Shown: piece by piece, positions 49,001 through 60,700 of the stretch
Numbering within the stretch: the first letter of the stretch is position 1
Layout of the letters: every line of letters starts with the position of its first letter
NCBI GenBank assembly: GCA_035582835.1
Contig: JAYKAV010003103.1
Span: 257,473-321,472, forward strand
From: Phoebastria nigripes
Lineage: Eukaryota > Chordata > Aves > Procellariiformes > Diomedeidae
Direction of reading: 5' to 3'
DNA length: 64,000 nucleotides
Made by a program: the position numbers and the translations under genes
Notes under the pieces: generated by a model
The model's database searches: none
What the model was told of the DNA's origin: nothing
The model's input: only the letters and a program-made list of their open reading frames with translations

Positions 49001-49659
49001 TATAAGAATAAAAATAAGTTTATTTTTAACTACAAGCAATTAACAAGTTCTCTATTCCACCTTCAGCATGTACCAGGGTTTTTATTTTTATATATGTGTA
49101 TCTATATATGTGGTTATGTGTCTGCACTGTACACATATTACTAAAATAGTAAAAGCGTTGCACAAAATTCACTTCTTTTAACTAATATTTTGTCTCAAAA
49201 ATCTCTTCTTGGTTTGCAGATTTATTCAAATAAGTGGCTCTTAAATCTCAAAATATGTGGCTCTTGTGGACTAATATAGTAATCAGAAATATTTATGTGA
49301 GCTTAATTCTCTCATTTTATACCAGAGTTGCTTTAAAAAGTCTTGGTGAATTAGTCTTAGACATCAGTGTTTCAAAGTTCTACTTGACAGGGAAAAAGCT
49401 GCTGACTTTTCCTGCTAGGACGTTGGTTGCAGAGTATTCCTTGCTTCAGACCTTTCTTTGTCCACCTTATTGTTGGAAGCACCTCAGGTCTGCCACTGTC
49501 CAACAATAATGCCAACCTGCTCTCATCTCCATATCTGATACAACTATTTCCATCTTTAATGAAGGGCATTAGCCAGTCTTTGTTTTCCATATATAATTGC
49601 AGGGGTTCAGTGGATCATACAAAGGCCAAAAGGAAGTTTTATATAGACATAGACATGCA

Positions 49660-49772
49660 TATAGCTATAGATAAGATGGTATACATACACACATACACAT
49701 ATATATATTTCTAGATGTATTTATATGTCTATATATATTCATAAGTATATTTATATGTGTATATATATAATG
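49660..49772. repeat. TA/CA/TATG-rich low-complexity region
   Basis: Interleaved ATACAC, TATATA and TATATG units are seen without a clean period. Confidence 0.8.
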
Positions 49773-51978
49773 AAAGTCTAGATCTATTGTATAAAAACAA
49801 TACAATATACTAGACAATGTAAGAATTAGTTAAGAAACTTATTTTGAAAATAGGTCAACTGGAGTAAAACATTTTGGAAGTATAAAAATATTGTTGTCTT
49901 TCAAGATTACAATATTTCTTTTTTTTCCTCAAGAATTTTAATAACCATTTGTCTTAAAGTAGTAAGCTGAAGAAACTCTTCATGTTTTATTCTGTAATCT
50001 TGAGAAAGAATGGTGCATTTTGTTTGTCAGGAGGCAGCTGAGTATGTAATTATTCAGATGCTAACAGAGTTTTATTCATGTGTAATAAAAATCATACAGC
50101 TGTTGTGCACAGTTTTATCCTGCATTGACTCAGTGTGTTTCTACAAAGCACAAATGACATGATGGACTCTCTATAAAGTGTGTTTAAGTGTCACTTAACT
50201 AAAATGTAAATTTTAGTAACTTCACTAAAATGTCCCGATTTCAGATGGCTCTGGTATCTGGAAAACATAATGGAACAACATGGGAAACAGACTATTCTGG
50301 TAGGGACAAGAGCAAGATACTATGATGAAAAAGAATAAAAAGATGGGGACAGGTAGTTTGTTTGTGGGGGATGTAACAGAGAATCCCCTTCTGATGGTAA
50401 AAGACAGTTTGTACAGAAATATAGTTTATTTCCTATGCAGTTTGCCAATTTCTTTTGCATTCCTTGCAGTGAAAAGCTCTTAAATGTTACAAAAGGATGA
50501 AAACAAGAAAATTTCCTAGATAAAGCAATCAAGTAAAACTCCTTAGCATAGAGTGAAGGCTGAACGTAGGTAACAACTTTCAGAAGAATGTCTTAAAAAG
50601 TCAACGGAGGAGGAAATGAGATCTTTGTACATGAGTGAAGTAACAAAATTAAGATGACCTTTAAAAACAATAAGAGTTAAACATTGCATGGCTTAACAAT
50701 GATCATCCAAATGACCTTGATTATGACTCTGGGCCATACAGAGGTGGTTCAGATGCACCATTTAGCTCAGGATGCCCCTAAGCTGATGGTTACTGAAAGC
50801 TGTAAGAGTAAAAGGAACACAGCCTCTTTTTCTCACATTCTTTTCTCAAGCATCTGCAACTGGTCACTGCTGGAGACAGGATACTGCATTAAAAAAACGT
50901 TTATTCTTCCCCATAAGGATATTCTTATCTTGTGACACAACCCATCCTTCCTTTTTTTCAGACCTACATTTTAAAGTACAATCTCTTTGAATGAAAGAAT
51001 TTTCCTGAATAAATATGGACTAGAAAAAGACTGTTCCCTGGTACTGTTTGGGAAGCCTTGCTAATTAACATAAATATTTCAGAAAACAATGCTAAGCAAG
51101 ATTTTACTTTCATCATTTGCCTGTGGAGTATAGCAACAGCAGTCTAAAAACTTTCTCTTTCATGCATATCTAGTAATTTTGTCAGTACTTAATTTTATAC
51201 TTTACCTCTAAACTACTCTGTGCTCTTACCTTCTGTAGCTCATAGTTAAGGATATGTTTGGCTTCACAACAAAATAGCTGTATAAATTTTTCATGATTCA
51301 CTGTGTGTTTGAGACCACTTATGCAGAGTGACCAGTGTAAAAGCAGTTTGAATTGCTTTAGCTAGCAATATTCCTTAGCTTTTTACAGGCACTGGCTCTA
51401 CTGCTTGTTGCTGTTATTTTCAGTAGCAGCAAAGAGATATTAGTAAATGTCCAATTTATTGGTCTAGCTTGCATTCATTATAAACTTTCTGCACTTTTAG
51501 CTGAGCAATACTTAGAGCATAATAGATGCTTATAATTTATTTATTTTAAATTGCTTACCAAATTTATTTTTCTTTTTGGTCAGGTTTTCATCTTCTTTGT
51601 TCTACATCCGTTATCAAATAAGACCTGTCACATGAACCACTCATCTTTGTAGAAAGTCAGGATTCTTCACATATTCAGTAAAAACACAGTAAAATAAAAT
51701 AAAAAAGAAAACAAACCTCCCCCTTCTTTAATTTTTACAGATTTCTAACAATTCTTATTTCTGATAATGCTTTTTATAGCACGTTTTGATCTGACGCTGA
51801 CACATAACTTTTTTCCATTCTTCTGTTTTTTCTTTGCTTCCCCTTGTCACACATTTATGAATAAAAGAATCTTGTGCTTTATCAGTATATCTTGAAAACA
51901 GAAGATAAAGAAAAATTAGTAAAACAAGTATTGAAGAAACAGAAGAGAATCAAATAGAAAACATCCAGTTGCAAATAG

Positions 51979-52051
<73 letters not shown>

Positions 52052-52112
52052 NNNNNNNNNNNNNNNNNNNNNNNNNNNNNNNNNNNNNNNNNNNAAAAAA
52101 AAAAAAAAAAAA
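51979..52112. repeat. Long poly-A run containing a 43-base assembly gap
   Basis: Seventy-three A (51979-52051), 43 N (52052-52094) and eighteen A (52095-52112). The true length is unknown. No coding or CR1 sequence precedes it, so it is more likely an expanded homopolymer than a retrocopy tail. Confidence 0.95.
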
Positions 52113-52799
52113 GAGAAATTATAATATAATCATAAATAAAAGCATAAAAACATAAACAAAAGAAAAAAGACAGCATCATATGAATAGTATGGAAAACATC
52201 GAGATTACAAAGAATAGAGTAGCAATAGTGTATTTTACTCTGACTTCTATTTAAATAAGATGCTTGTTACACTCTTATTAGGTTGTGTGAACTTTTTCTG
52301 TTACTTCACTGTCTTCTATTAATTTTTGTTGTCCTGTTTGCTCTTTTAACATCTTCTTAAGATACAGTACTGTATGATTGCATTCCTTATTACTCATTGT
52401 AAGTCAAATTTCATCTTACATTATTTCTATATTAATCCCAAGTAAGAACAATCACATTATAGAAAGATTTTACATATTCTTGGTATCTGGCTTTTCCATT
52501 CAAGTAAAATGTACACTCCTAGAAAAAACGTTTGCTGCATATATCCGTGACACTTCTACCAATATTCATCAAATAATACAGTCTATGATAAAATAGTCTC
52601 TGATCTGCTATTTAGCCATTTCTAAGCTGTAGTACATTAATCAAATTATATTTCCAGTGGACTAAGAGTTATTCTATAAGCAGTGTAGATATTACAGTTT
52701 AATGTCTCTTTAATAACACACATTATATAATAGTATGTATTACACAGTAATATATTACCTCCAAATATTATGCAACTACACAGTATAATAATACCTTTT
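52113..52799. other. AT-rich spacer, no feature seen
   Basis: Low GC and short frames only. Confidence 0.6.
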
Positions 52800-53245
52800 A
52801 TACTCTGTGCAGTTCTGATTCCTCCTTCTCAACAAGAATGTAGTAGAATGGGAAAAAATTCAGAGAAGGGTGTGAAGGATGACCAGATGTATGGAATGGC
52901 TTCCTTAAACTGAACTTCAAAGTTACGTCTCTTCATTCTGGAAAATGGGCAACTGGAGAGACTATGATGTACATCGACAAAGTCATTAGTGGCATGGAAA
53001 GGTGGAGAGGAACCAGCTGTCTACTGTTTATTTCTGCAGCAGAACCAGGGACTATCAGTTGAAATCAGCATTTGACAGCTACAAGTTTTTATTTTTTTAA
53101 AGAAGACATGTTTCTTTTAAAAGTGTTAGGTTAAGCAGGAGAGGCTAGGGAAAGTTGTGGACGTTAAAGCTGAAATGGATACAAGTACAGACTGGACAAG
53201 TTCATAAAAGAGAAATCATCTGAAGGTTACTGATTGCACATAAGC
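52800..53245 (+). mobile_element. Very old CR1-type LINE fragment
   Basis: This segment carries the order of an ancient CR1 lineage rather than the bird-typical type. It starts CTCTGTGCAGTTCTGATT and continues with GGGAAAAAATTCAGAGAAGG, GGATGACCAGATGTATGGAA, a CATTCTGGAAAATGGGCAACTGG-like FSLEKRRL region, GACAAAGTCATTAGTGGCATG, and later GACTGGACAAGTTCATAAAA with GAGAAATCATCTGAAGG. The C-terminal coding part is recognisable but full of indels, with no surviving frame. It predates the other CR1 copies here. Confidence 0.72.
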
Positions 53246-56200
53246 CACCTCTTTCTCATGCAATCTGTCAATATAAATTGTTGAAAATTAAGGGAATATT
53301 CAATGGAACTATCATATATTTGACTTATTCTTCTCATTTTCAATAGTCATCTACTTTGGGCTGGTTCTGGGGAAAAAAAAAAAGATACTGGTTTGGCTGA
53401 ACTTTTTAAAATTCTCAGTGTAATGACTTTTATGTTCTTGTCATTGCTGGACTTTGCATAGATTGGCGATTTGTATCCACTAAATCCTACTCCCAGATTT
53501 ATCACTCCAGCAATAACTCAGTGTTCCCTCATCCCTATACAGTTTGCCANACAATCAGATCACTCCAACTTCCCCAGGCTAATCTCTACTGCATCCCATA
53601 TTTTCTTTCCCTCTGCCATTGTTTTGACTCCTAGCAGTATGTGCTGTAGCAGCATCAGTGTTATATATGTTATATATGCCTCTGTAGTACAACATCTCGG
53701 CTTGCCAAGGGACCTATTTTTGTCATAGAAAGCCTTCAAATGCCTGTCACTAAACAAATAAATGAATAATATCTGTTTTAATTGTTAGACAAATATTTTG
53801 CCCTTTGAATCAGGCTATTAAAGGACCAACTCTCTAATACATCTTAAGAATTTTTATTTTGATCTTTTAACTGAAACTTATGTCTTTCGATTTAAGAGCT
53901 CAGTGTGGACAAAAAACATTTTCTGAAGGAAAAAGCCTTTTTGAAAATACATCAATATCTGCTCAGCTCTTAAGGTAGAGTCAGATGTGGTGTAGTGTTG
54001 TTGGCTGCACTCTGGCAACAGAGGATCTGTACGTAGTACAAGACAGGATGCAAGCCCCTCAGACTGACAGCCTATGCTTCAGCTCATGGTAAACCGTGCT
54101 TCAAAACAGGAGCAGGAGAAAACTAAACATCACTTTTAAAAATTCCAGCATACTTGGCTTAGTGTTATTGACTGGATGTTTCACAAGACAAAAAAATATA
54201 CATATCTATATGCTCATCTCATGTACGCTTAGGGCATTCTTGGTTGTTTAGTCACACTCCGCAGGACTAGTTTTATTTTAAGGTGTTTGTATCTTCTATA
54301 CTGTGTATCCAGTTTTATTAGTAAAAGTCTAAAGCATACACTTATGTAGGCATAACTTTTCAAATTTCTGACTTCAGTCATTTGTGTACTGTTAAGAAAC
54401 ACACTGCATACACACATGTCTATACACAAGTGTAGAATGCATTTTACAATGAGATCACATTAATTTTCCTACTGCCACGACTCTGAAAAGATTATTTTGC
54501 TCAAATTTTAAATCAGAAAAATTCAACCTTATTTTGGAAAGGAACCAGACTAGAAAAAAGTATAAAAATGTATTTAGGAAGCTGTGACTGCGTATGGATT
54601 GGAAAGCTGATACAAAATATTAATTCAATTTTAAATGTAGTCATCGCTGCTGGCAGGTGAACATTCTATGAATGTGTGTGTACATTATGCACATACTACA
54701 GTTCTTCCCAGAACTCCTCCTGAAGTCCACAAAGTCTTTCTGCTTATTTTGCTAGAAGATACATCAAACTAAATATAAATATTTTCTGAGAAAAAGATTA
54801 AATAAGGGACACACCGATGATGTTTTTTAGAGCAGTTTGAAAATACGTATTCAAGATATAGATTACTAAAAGAAAAAGAAAGCCCAATTTTCAGACATTC
54901 TGACAACTTCCACATAGCCATATAGAGTGGGATTCTTTTCACCTAACTTTGCTTGTCTGCAGTGTAAACATTTACATCTGAGCTAGTCATACTAGACACC
55001 CTGTTCAACATAGAGAAATACACATTTCTGGGGTAAAATTCTTAGCATCCTGAAGTAGTCTAAAACAATCCAGCTGAACTGTGCACTTAGAGGTGTCCTT
55101 CTGTCTCCACTGTGCATGGAAGGAATCTGTTTCAATCAGCTTAGATGTAGGTATCTGTGCTACGGATATTTAAGTTAGGTGATACTAATCTAACTCCTAT
55201 GAAATGGGACCGGACATACAAGATCGCTGTGTGCTCATTAGCTCAAAATGAGAATAAGAGGGATTGGTCAATTCTGACTTCTTTTGGACACCTGACCCTC
55301 ACTTAGATGCTGGAAGAGAAGTTGTAGGATTCTGAGCAGTTTTGGAAATTCAATCTTTCCAGCAAATAAATGGGATTTTTCAGCAGTCCTGTTTTCATGA
55401 TTTATCTTATCTGATGTAAATAATTTACATTAATATATGTGAGAACAGCAGGTCTGAGTGGGTTGGTGTGAGATTTGGGTCTAAAATGAGGGCTGTCTTT
55501 TCTAATGAGGGGCAGTTGAGAGCTACCGTATGTTCCTAACTTTTAAATTAGTAGAGCCATCTGTTAAACAAGTTGTTATTTTCATATCTTTTTCATTTTA
55601 CTTCTTTTCTTTTATAATTAAATTCAATTGTTAAGCAATGATCCTACTTCTAAGTTCTTTACCTGGAGTTTTCAAAGCTTTTAAAATGAGATTCATCAGG
55701 TTTTGACAAAGATATAGATCTCCTTGAAAAATGTAAAGATCATAAACTGCTGTCCCTAAGAATTTGGTTCATTAGCTGTTATCTATGGTCTTTCACATCA
55801 CAGAAACTGTGAAAACCTGCAGATCCCAGCTTAGCTAGAAGCCATGCTATTCATATATTTATGTTTGAAGCCTATTAAAAGCCCCAAACACATTTGTTTT
55901 CATGGCAAAAAGTGGCAGGTCTCAGAGAAATATAAAGAGCATACACAGAGGAAATCTGTACTTCCAAAACTCACATCTCTATCCATCTTGAAATTCTTTC
56001 TACAAAAAAATAAGTCTGTGTTAATATTTTTACAAAAACAAAAAAGCAAAAAAACACAACCAATACCAACACACTTACAGTAAATAACATTCATTTTATA
56101 AATTTAATTAAGTCTTTCCAGAATTTGATGTATTTTACTTTTGGTAAAAATGTAGTGTTTGGGGTTATTTTAGGAGTGTGTAACTGTTTAGAAACTTTAA

Positions 56201-57104
56201 CTTTTGTCCATCAGTGGAGTTATAGTTTGCCTTGGACATATTAACAACTTAATCTTTTCCATATGTGCACATATTTGTTACATGCAAGTTGGTCATAAAA
56301 AACTTGGTTATAACTATTTCATGCAGCTTTGTTTATGCTCCTTTCTTCATTTATCTTTTTCTAGTGCAAAAGACCTATAAAGCTTTTTTTTTTTNTTTTG
56401 AATCTTTCTCCACTCATTCAATGGATCTTAGACTACTTGGCTATTTCATTTTATGCCTGAACTGTTACAATTCTCCTCCTCACCTTGCTCATCCTCTGCC
56501 GTTCTCTTTACCTGGTTCTGCCCCAGCTGGGCTATCTTTCTGTCAAATAAGCTAGAGTTCCTCACATCCTCTGCTGAATGTATTCAGCTCAGTAATGTAG
56601 CAGAAAAATATTTCCTTTTTCCTTCCCCCCGCCATTGGCTGGATAGTTCTTCCAGTGTTTTATGAGTTGACTCAGTTCAGTAAGACTACAAAAGAAAATC
56701 AGAGCCAGCTTGAGGGAGATATTGAGAGTGTACAGCCAGACACAGGAGAAGGAAAGAGAAAGTGGAGAAGAATCTCTACCTTTCAGAGGTAGGCTCAAAA
56801 GGCAGCTTACTGTTTCATCCTTCAGCTGTCCCCAGCACAGCAACTTTTCTCCTCCTCGTATTCAGTTTAAATGGAAAGTCTTCAGCTGTATTTGCTTAAG
56901 AGAAATCAATAAACAATTAGTAGCACTTATAGGCTAAGAGTGTAAAAGGTTGTCTATACATCACTTACTGCTAATTGTGAGGTAAACGTGGTGAGCTGCA
57001 GATTTACAGATCCTATACAAATTTTCAGTTGCTGAAGTTTTCTCTGCCATTGCTAGTTGTTGTATGTGGCTGCAGTAAACTAGATTCCTCGTTCAGCCTC
57101 ACCT
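53246..57104. other. AT-rich tract, no recognisable gene
   Basis: There is no family motif in any open frame. A pyrimidine-rich patch lies at 56385-56560. Confidence 0.5.
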
Positions 57105-57631
57105 TTGTGCCAGGCCAGCAGGTCAAGGGAAGTGATTCTCCCTCTCTGGTCTGCTCTGGTGAGACCCCACCTGGGGTTCTACATCCAGGTCTGTGGTCCC
57201 CAGCATAAGACATGGACCTGTTGGAGCGGGTACAGAGGAGCACCACGAAAATTACCAGAGAAGTGGAACATCTCTCCAATGAAGCAAGGTTGAGAGAGTT
57301 GGGGTTGTTCAGCCTGAAAAAGAGAAGGCTCCAGGGACACCTTATCATGGCCTTTCAATACTTAAAGGGGGCTTATAAGAAAGATAGAGAGAGAGTGTTT
57401 ACCAGGGCCTGTAGTGATAGGAGAAGGGGTAACAGCTTTAAACTGTTAAAAGTTTAACAGTTTAAAAGTTACCCTGAAAAAGGGTAAATTCAGATTGGAC
57501 ATAAGGAAGAAATTCTTTACTATGAAGGTGGAGAGACACTGGACCAAGTTGCCCAGAGAAGTTGTGAATGCCCCATCATTAGAAGTGTCCAAGGTCAGGT
57601 TGGATAGGGCCTTGAAAAACCTTATCTAATG
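57105..57631 (+). pseudogene. CR1 ORF2 C-terminal fragment broken by a 31-nt insertion
   Basis: The first part reads [52 protein letters not shown] and RACSDRRRGNSFKL, then stops at 57457. The continuation (KFRLDIRKKFFTMKVERHW, LPREVVNAPSLEVSK, LKNLI) is in the next frame and ends at the natural stop at 57629-57631. The inserted 31 nt, one more than a multiple of three, account exactly for the change of frame. The RT catalytic box is absent through 5' truncation. Confidence 0.88.
57437..57466. repeat. Perfect palindrome, 14-bp arms with 2-nt centre
   Basis: Arms TTTAAACTGTTAAA (57437-57450) and TTTAACAGTTTAAA (57453-57466) are exact reverse complements around AG. The left arm overlaps normal CR1 coding sequence; the right arm is new. 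Confidence 0.9.
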
Positions 57632-57728
57632 AAAGATGTCCCTGCCCATGGTAGGGGGATTGGAATTAGATGATCTTTAAAGGTTCCTTCCAACCCAAAC
57701 CATTCTATGATTCTATCATTCTATGATT

Positions 57729-60700
57729 TTGCGAGTAAGGAATCTTTGGATGGCAACTCACACTAATACTTAGATAAGTGGTTTGGGACATGGATGACTT
57801 TAGACACATCCTTTACTCTGCCGATATTAAGTCTATAAAAATTCGTATTTGGCTATGAATCCATTTTGCTCTCCATCTGGATATCAGTAATTTTTCTTTC
57901 AGTTTCCTTCTTTATAATATTCAGAGAAAGAAAAAGGCTTTTTTTTTTCCCCCCTTGCCATAACGGAAATGTTGCTTTTACATTTTAAGAAATTTCTCAA
58001 AAGTTTTCAGCCTATGTTCTTTAATATTGCAATTAAGGGTTCAAGAATATTTACTTGAAAAGTAATAAATATGGTGAAAGACTAGGAATTTTCCTGTACT
58101 CTGCTAAATTCAAGGTTATGATTGTTTTTTAATTTCCTCAAATGAAGAACAAAAAAGTAAGTTAGTTTCTAGGTTGAAGATTCCAGGATATTTATGGTGT
58201 TTTATCTAGCTAGTTACCATGGAGGTTAATTATTGTTGAGATAAGCCCTAAGGATTATGAAATTTCAAAGCACAGAAAAAGTGCCATTCTGTGTTATATA
58301 AGGAATAAGTTCCCAAACCACTTGGATATCCTTATTAGGAACAGCAATAAGCTGGGACAGCTGCGGTCTTTTTTTTTTTTTCTTTCCTATTGATGTTTCA
58401 GGTGAAATGCCCCTATTACATTTGTAATCTCTATCCCTTTCCCTTGGGGAACAGGAGGAGTTAATGTGGTGCCTCCTCTCTTGGGTATGAAGCCTTCCTT
58501 TTGTTGCTTTAACTAAATTCTCTCTTTGATTTGTAGCTATATTTAATTTCAGCATTTTCTGAGCCATCAGCAAAAATATTCAAAATATCAACAAGAAGAA
58601 ATGGTAATATGAACAGTGAAGACACTTTGATTGTTTTCTGCACTAGGTCACATAATTTAAAAAGAGGTGTTAAAAATGAGGTTATCATTCTTGTTAAAAT
58701 ACAAGCATTGGAAACATAAAAAGGTATCCTTCTCTTTGATCTGTATTAGGAAAAAGGGGGTAAAGGTTTATCAGCTTCAGTGGATTTTATTTTCACTGTG
58801 GAGAATTTAACATAGCTGTAGATCTGGTTCAGTTAAATACCATGTCTTCAAATGCCCAGAATCAACCATGGAGGATGTTATGCACTTAAATTTAATAAGC
58901 AAAAACGCAGAAAACATTTAAGGTTCCTCAGTCTCTCCCTAAGGAAGATGTTGTGTTATCTTTCTAATCCCTGTGGAAGAAACTCTTTTTTAGATACATC
59001 TTTCAGACCTGAATGGTATCCTTAAGCTCTGGGGTTTTTTTAGTTACTATAAAACTGGAATAAAGTAATACAAAACCAAATGCATTGGAAACTTGATTAA
59101 AATAAAGCACACACTGAAGAAATATTATGAACCATATTCAGCTGACAGATCTGAAAGAAATCTGGTACTATATTTGCAGCAATTAATTGCCTTATTGTCA
59201 AAAAAAAAATTGAAATTGGTTCATTTATTCTCTAAAGAAAACAAGGATTAGGAAAACCTTTGCCTCTTCTGGTGCTTTTTAAACAATTTATATGAAAAGC
59301 ACCTTTTTATAAAATTTAATTAAAAAAAAAACACCACCCAACTTTAACTCACTCTTTTGCTTTCTTGAGATCATTGCCTATTCTGTAGAACAGCTAATAA
59401 CTACACGAACCATATTCCTTTGATTTTTCAATCATTTTACCAGCCAGCCACTTAAACACTCAGGTAATTACTTTTAAGACTAATATATCTAATTTAGGAA
59501 TGAGATTCAGTTTGTCTCTTCAGGTTTTTAGACTGACATTTAGACTCTGTGATGGTATTGACAGAGGAGTTGATAAGGTTTGGCTACTCACACAGCAGTT
59601 TAGTGCTATTTGAAATATGGCATATTGCCTAACCTCCAGCTTCCACTGCAAAACTGCATGGGTAGTCCAAAAGTCTTGTGTAAGATCAACCTATCCCATG
59701 AGTATTTCTTTGATTGCCTAAGGCCTCTCAAATGGCAGTAGGTACCATGTGGACAAATGAATTAAGTTCAAGATCTCTGTGGAGAGTAATGGAAAGTTAG
59801 ACATCTACCTCATTGCAGACACCTGCATTTAGACACCTAATGTAAGTGGTTTGCCTCACTCATAAATTTGGATACCTTAATTTCACACTGAATCACACTC
59901 AGGTCTTGATTCAGTTGCTGAAACATGGGCATCTGGTACTGTCTGAGGAACTCAAGGATATCTGAGGCACCCCATAAGGCTGGTAGAAATGACACAGAGG
60001 ACTTAGAGGAGACTTTTTTAATCAGGAGCTTTGGCCAGAAGAGATACACTGAAGCAGTTTAAATATCATTAATAGTAGATTCTTTTCTGGCATAAACAGA
60101 AATGTTTAGTTTGGTTTGTGTAATGAAGCCAGCAACTTAGACTGGCAGATAGGGCACATTTCATTGTAGAAGACTTGCACCGTCCAGAAGCAGCAGCTAG
60201 AAACTTTGGATCCCAGGCAGAAGAGGGAGGGCCATATGTAGGCAATTGGATTGAGCCCAGGGTGTTCACAATGGTTATGTTTAACTCTAAGCTTGTCATT
60301 TTAAATTCCATTTATAGCTAATGGAAAAAGAGTGGCACTCTTAGGGCATAACTGATCTGACCCAATTTAGATGTGCTCATTAAAGGTCATACTCAAGGGA
60401 CCTCTTTGAGTCAATGAGGGGCTGAAAATTGCATTAGAATAACTGTGAAAGCATTTTAAAGGAATTTTTGCAACTGCCTGTGCACTGACTCCTCACACTG
60501 AAAATGATGAGAGTATTAGTTAGCTTATGTTGGGTAAAGTTAATAGACAGACATGAGTTATGATTGGCTCTAGAAGAAGCAGCTGCTGAGTTTNTGTGCA
60601 CAGTGAGGGCTGACTGCTACTGTTTAAGAAAAAAAATTGAATAGGTGGCTCTGTAGGACTCTGTTGTCTGAGGTTAGGTGGAGTAGACTCACTAAAAAGA

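Larger units (their letters stand above)
39167..51978. other. 12.8-kb AT-rich tract with no recognisable gene or interspersed repeat
   Basis: Contains only low-complexity DNA: GAAA-rich 40725-40750, A-run 41810-41824, (TTAA)n 42478-42505, A-rich 43205-43258, A-runs near 44503-44533 and 47166-47194, and TA/CA-rich 49660-49770. Slightly GC-richer patches at about 45430-46190 and 46740-47040 have no motif I can name. A second exon-like segment lies at 42956-43038. Single Ns are scattered. Confidence 0.5.
57105..57728 (+). mobile_element. CR1 LINE 3' end with palindromic insertion
   Basis: This is a 5'-truncated plus-strand CR1. It starts near GCCAGGCCAGCAGGTCAAGG (ASRSRE codons) and runs through the RT C-terminal region to a TAA at 57629-57631. 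A 3' UTR with GGGGGATTGGAATTAGATGA follows, then a clear octamer tail (ATTCTATGATTCTATCATTCTATGATT). It is more diverged than the 5778 and 19806 copies. A 31-nt insertion at about 57446-57476 makes a perfect 14-bp-arm palindrome and shifts the frame. Confidence 0.94.

Noticed and set aside
51979..52112. Processed-gene (retrocopy) tail
   Set aside because: No coding-like sequence or flanking duplication adjoins the A run.
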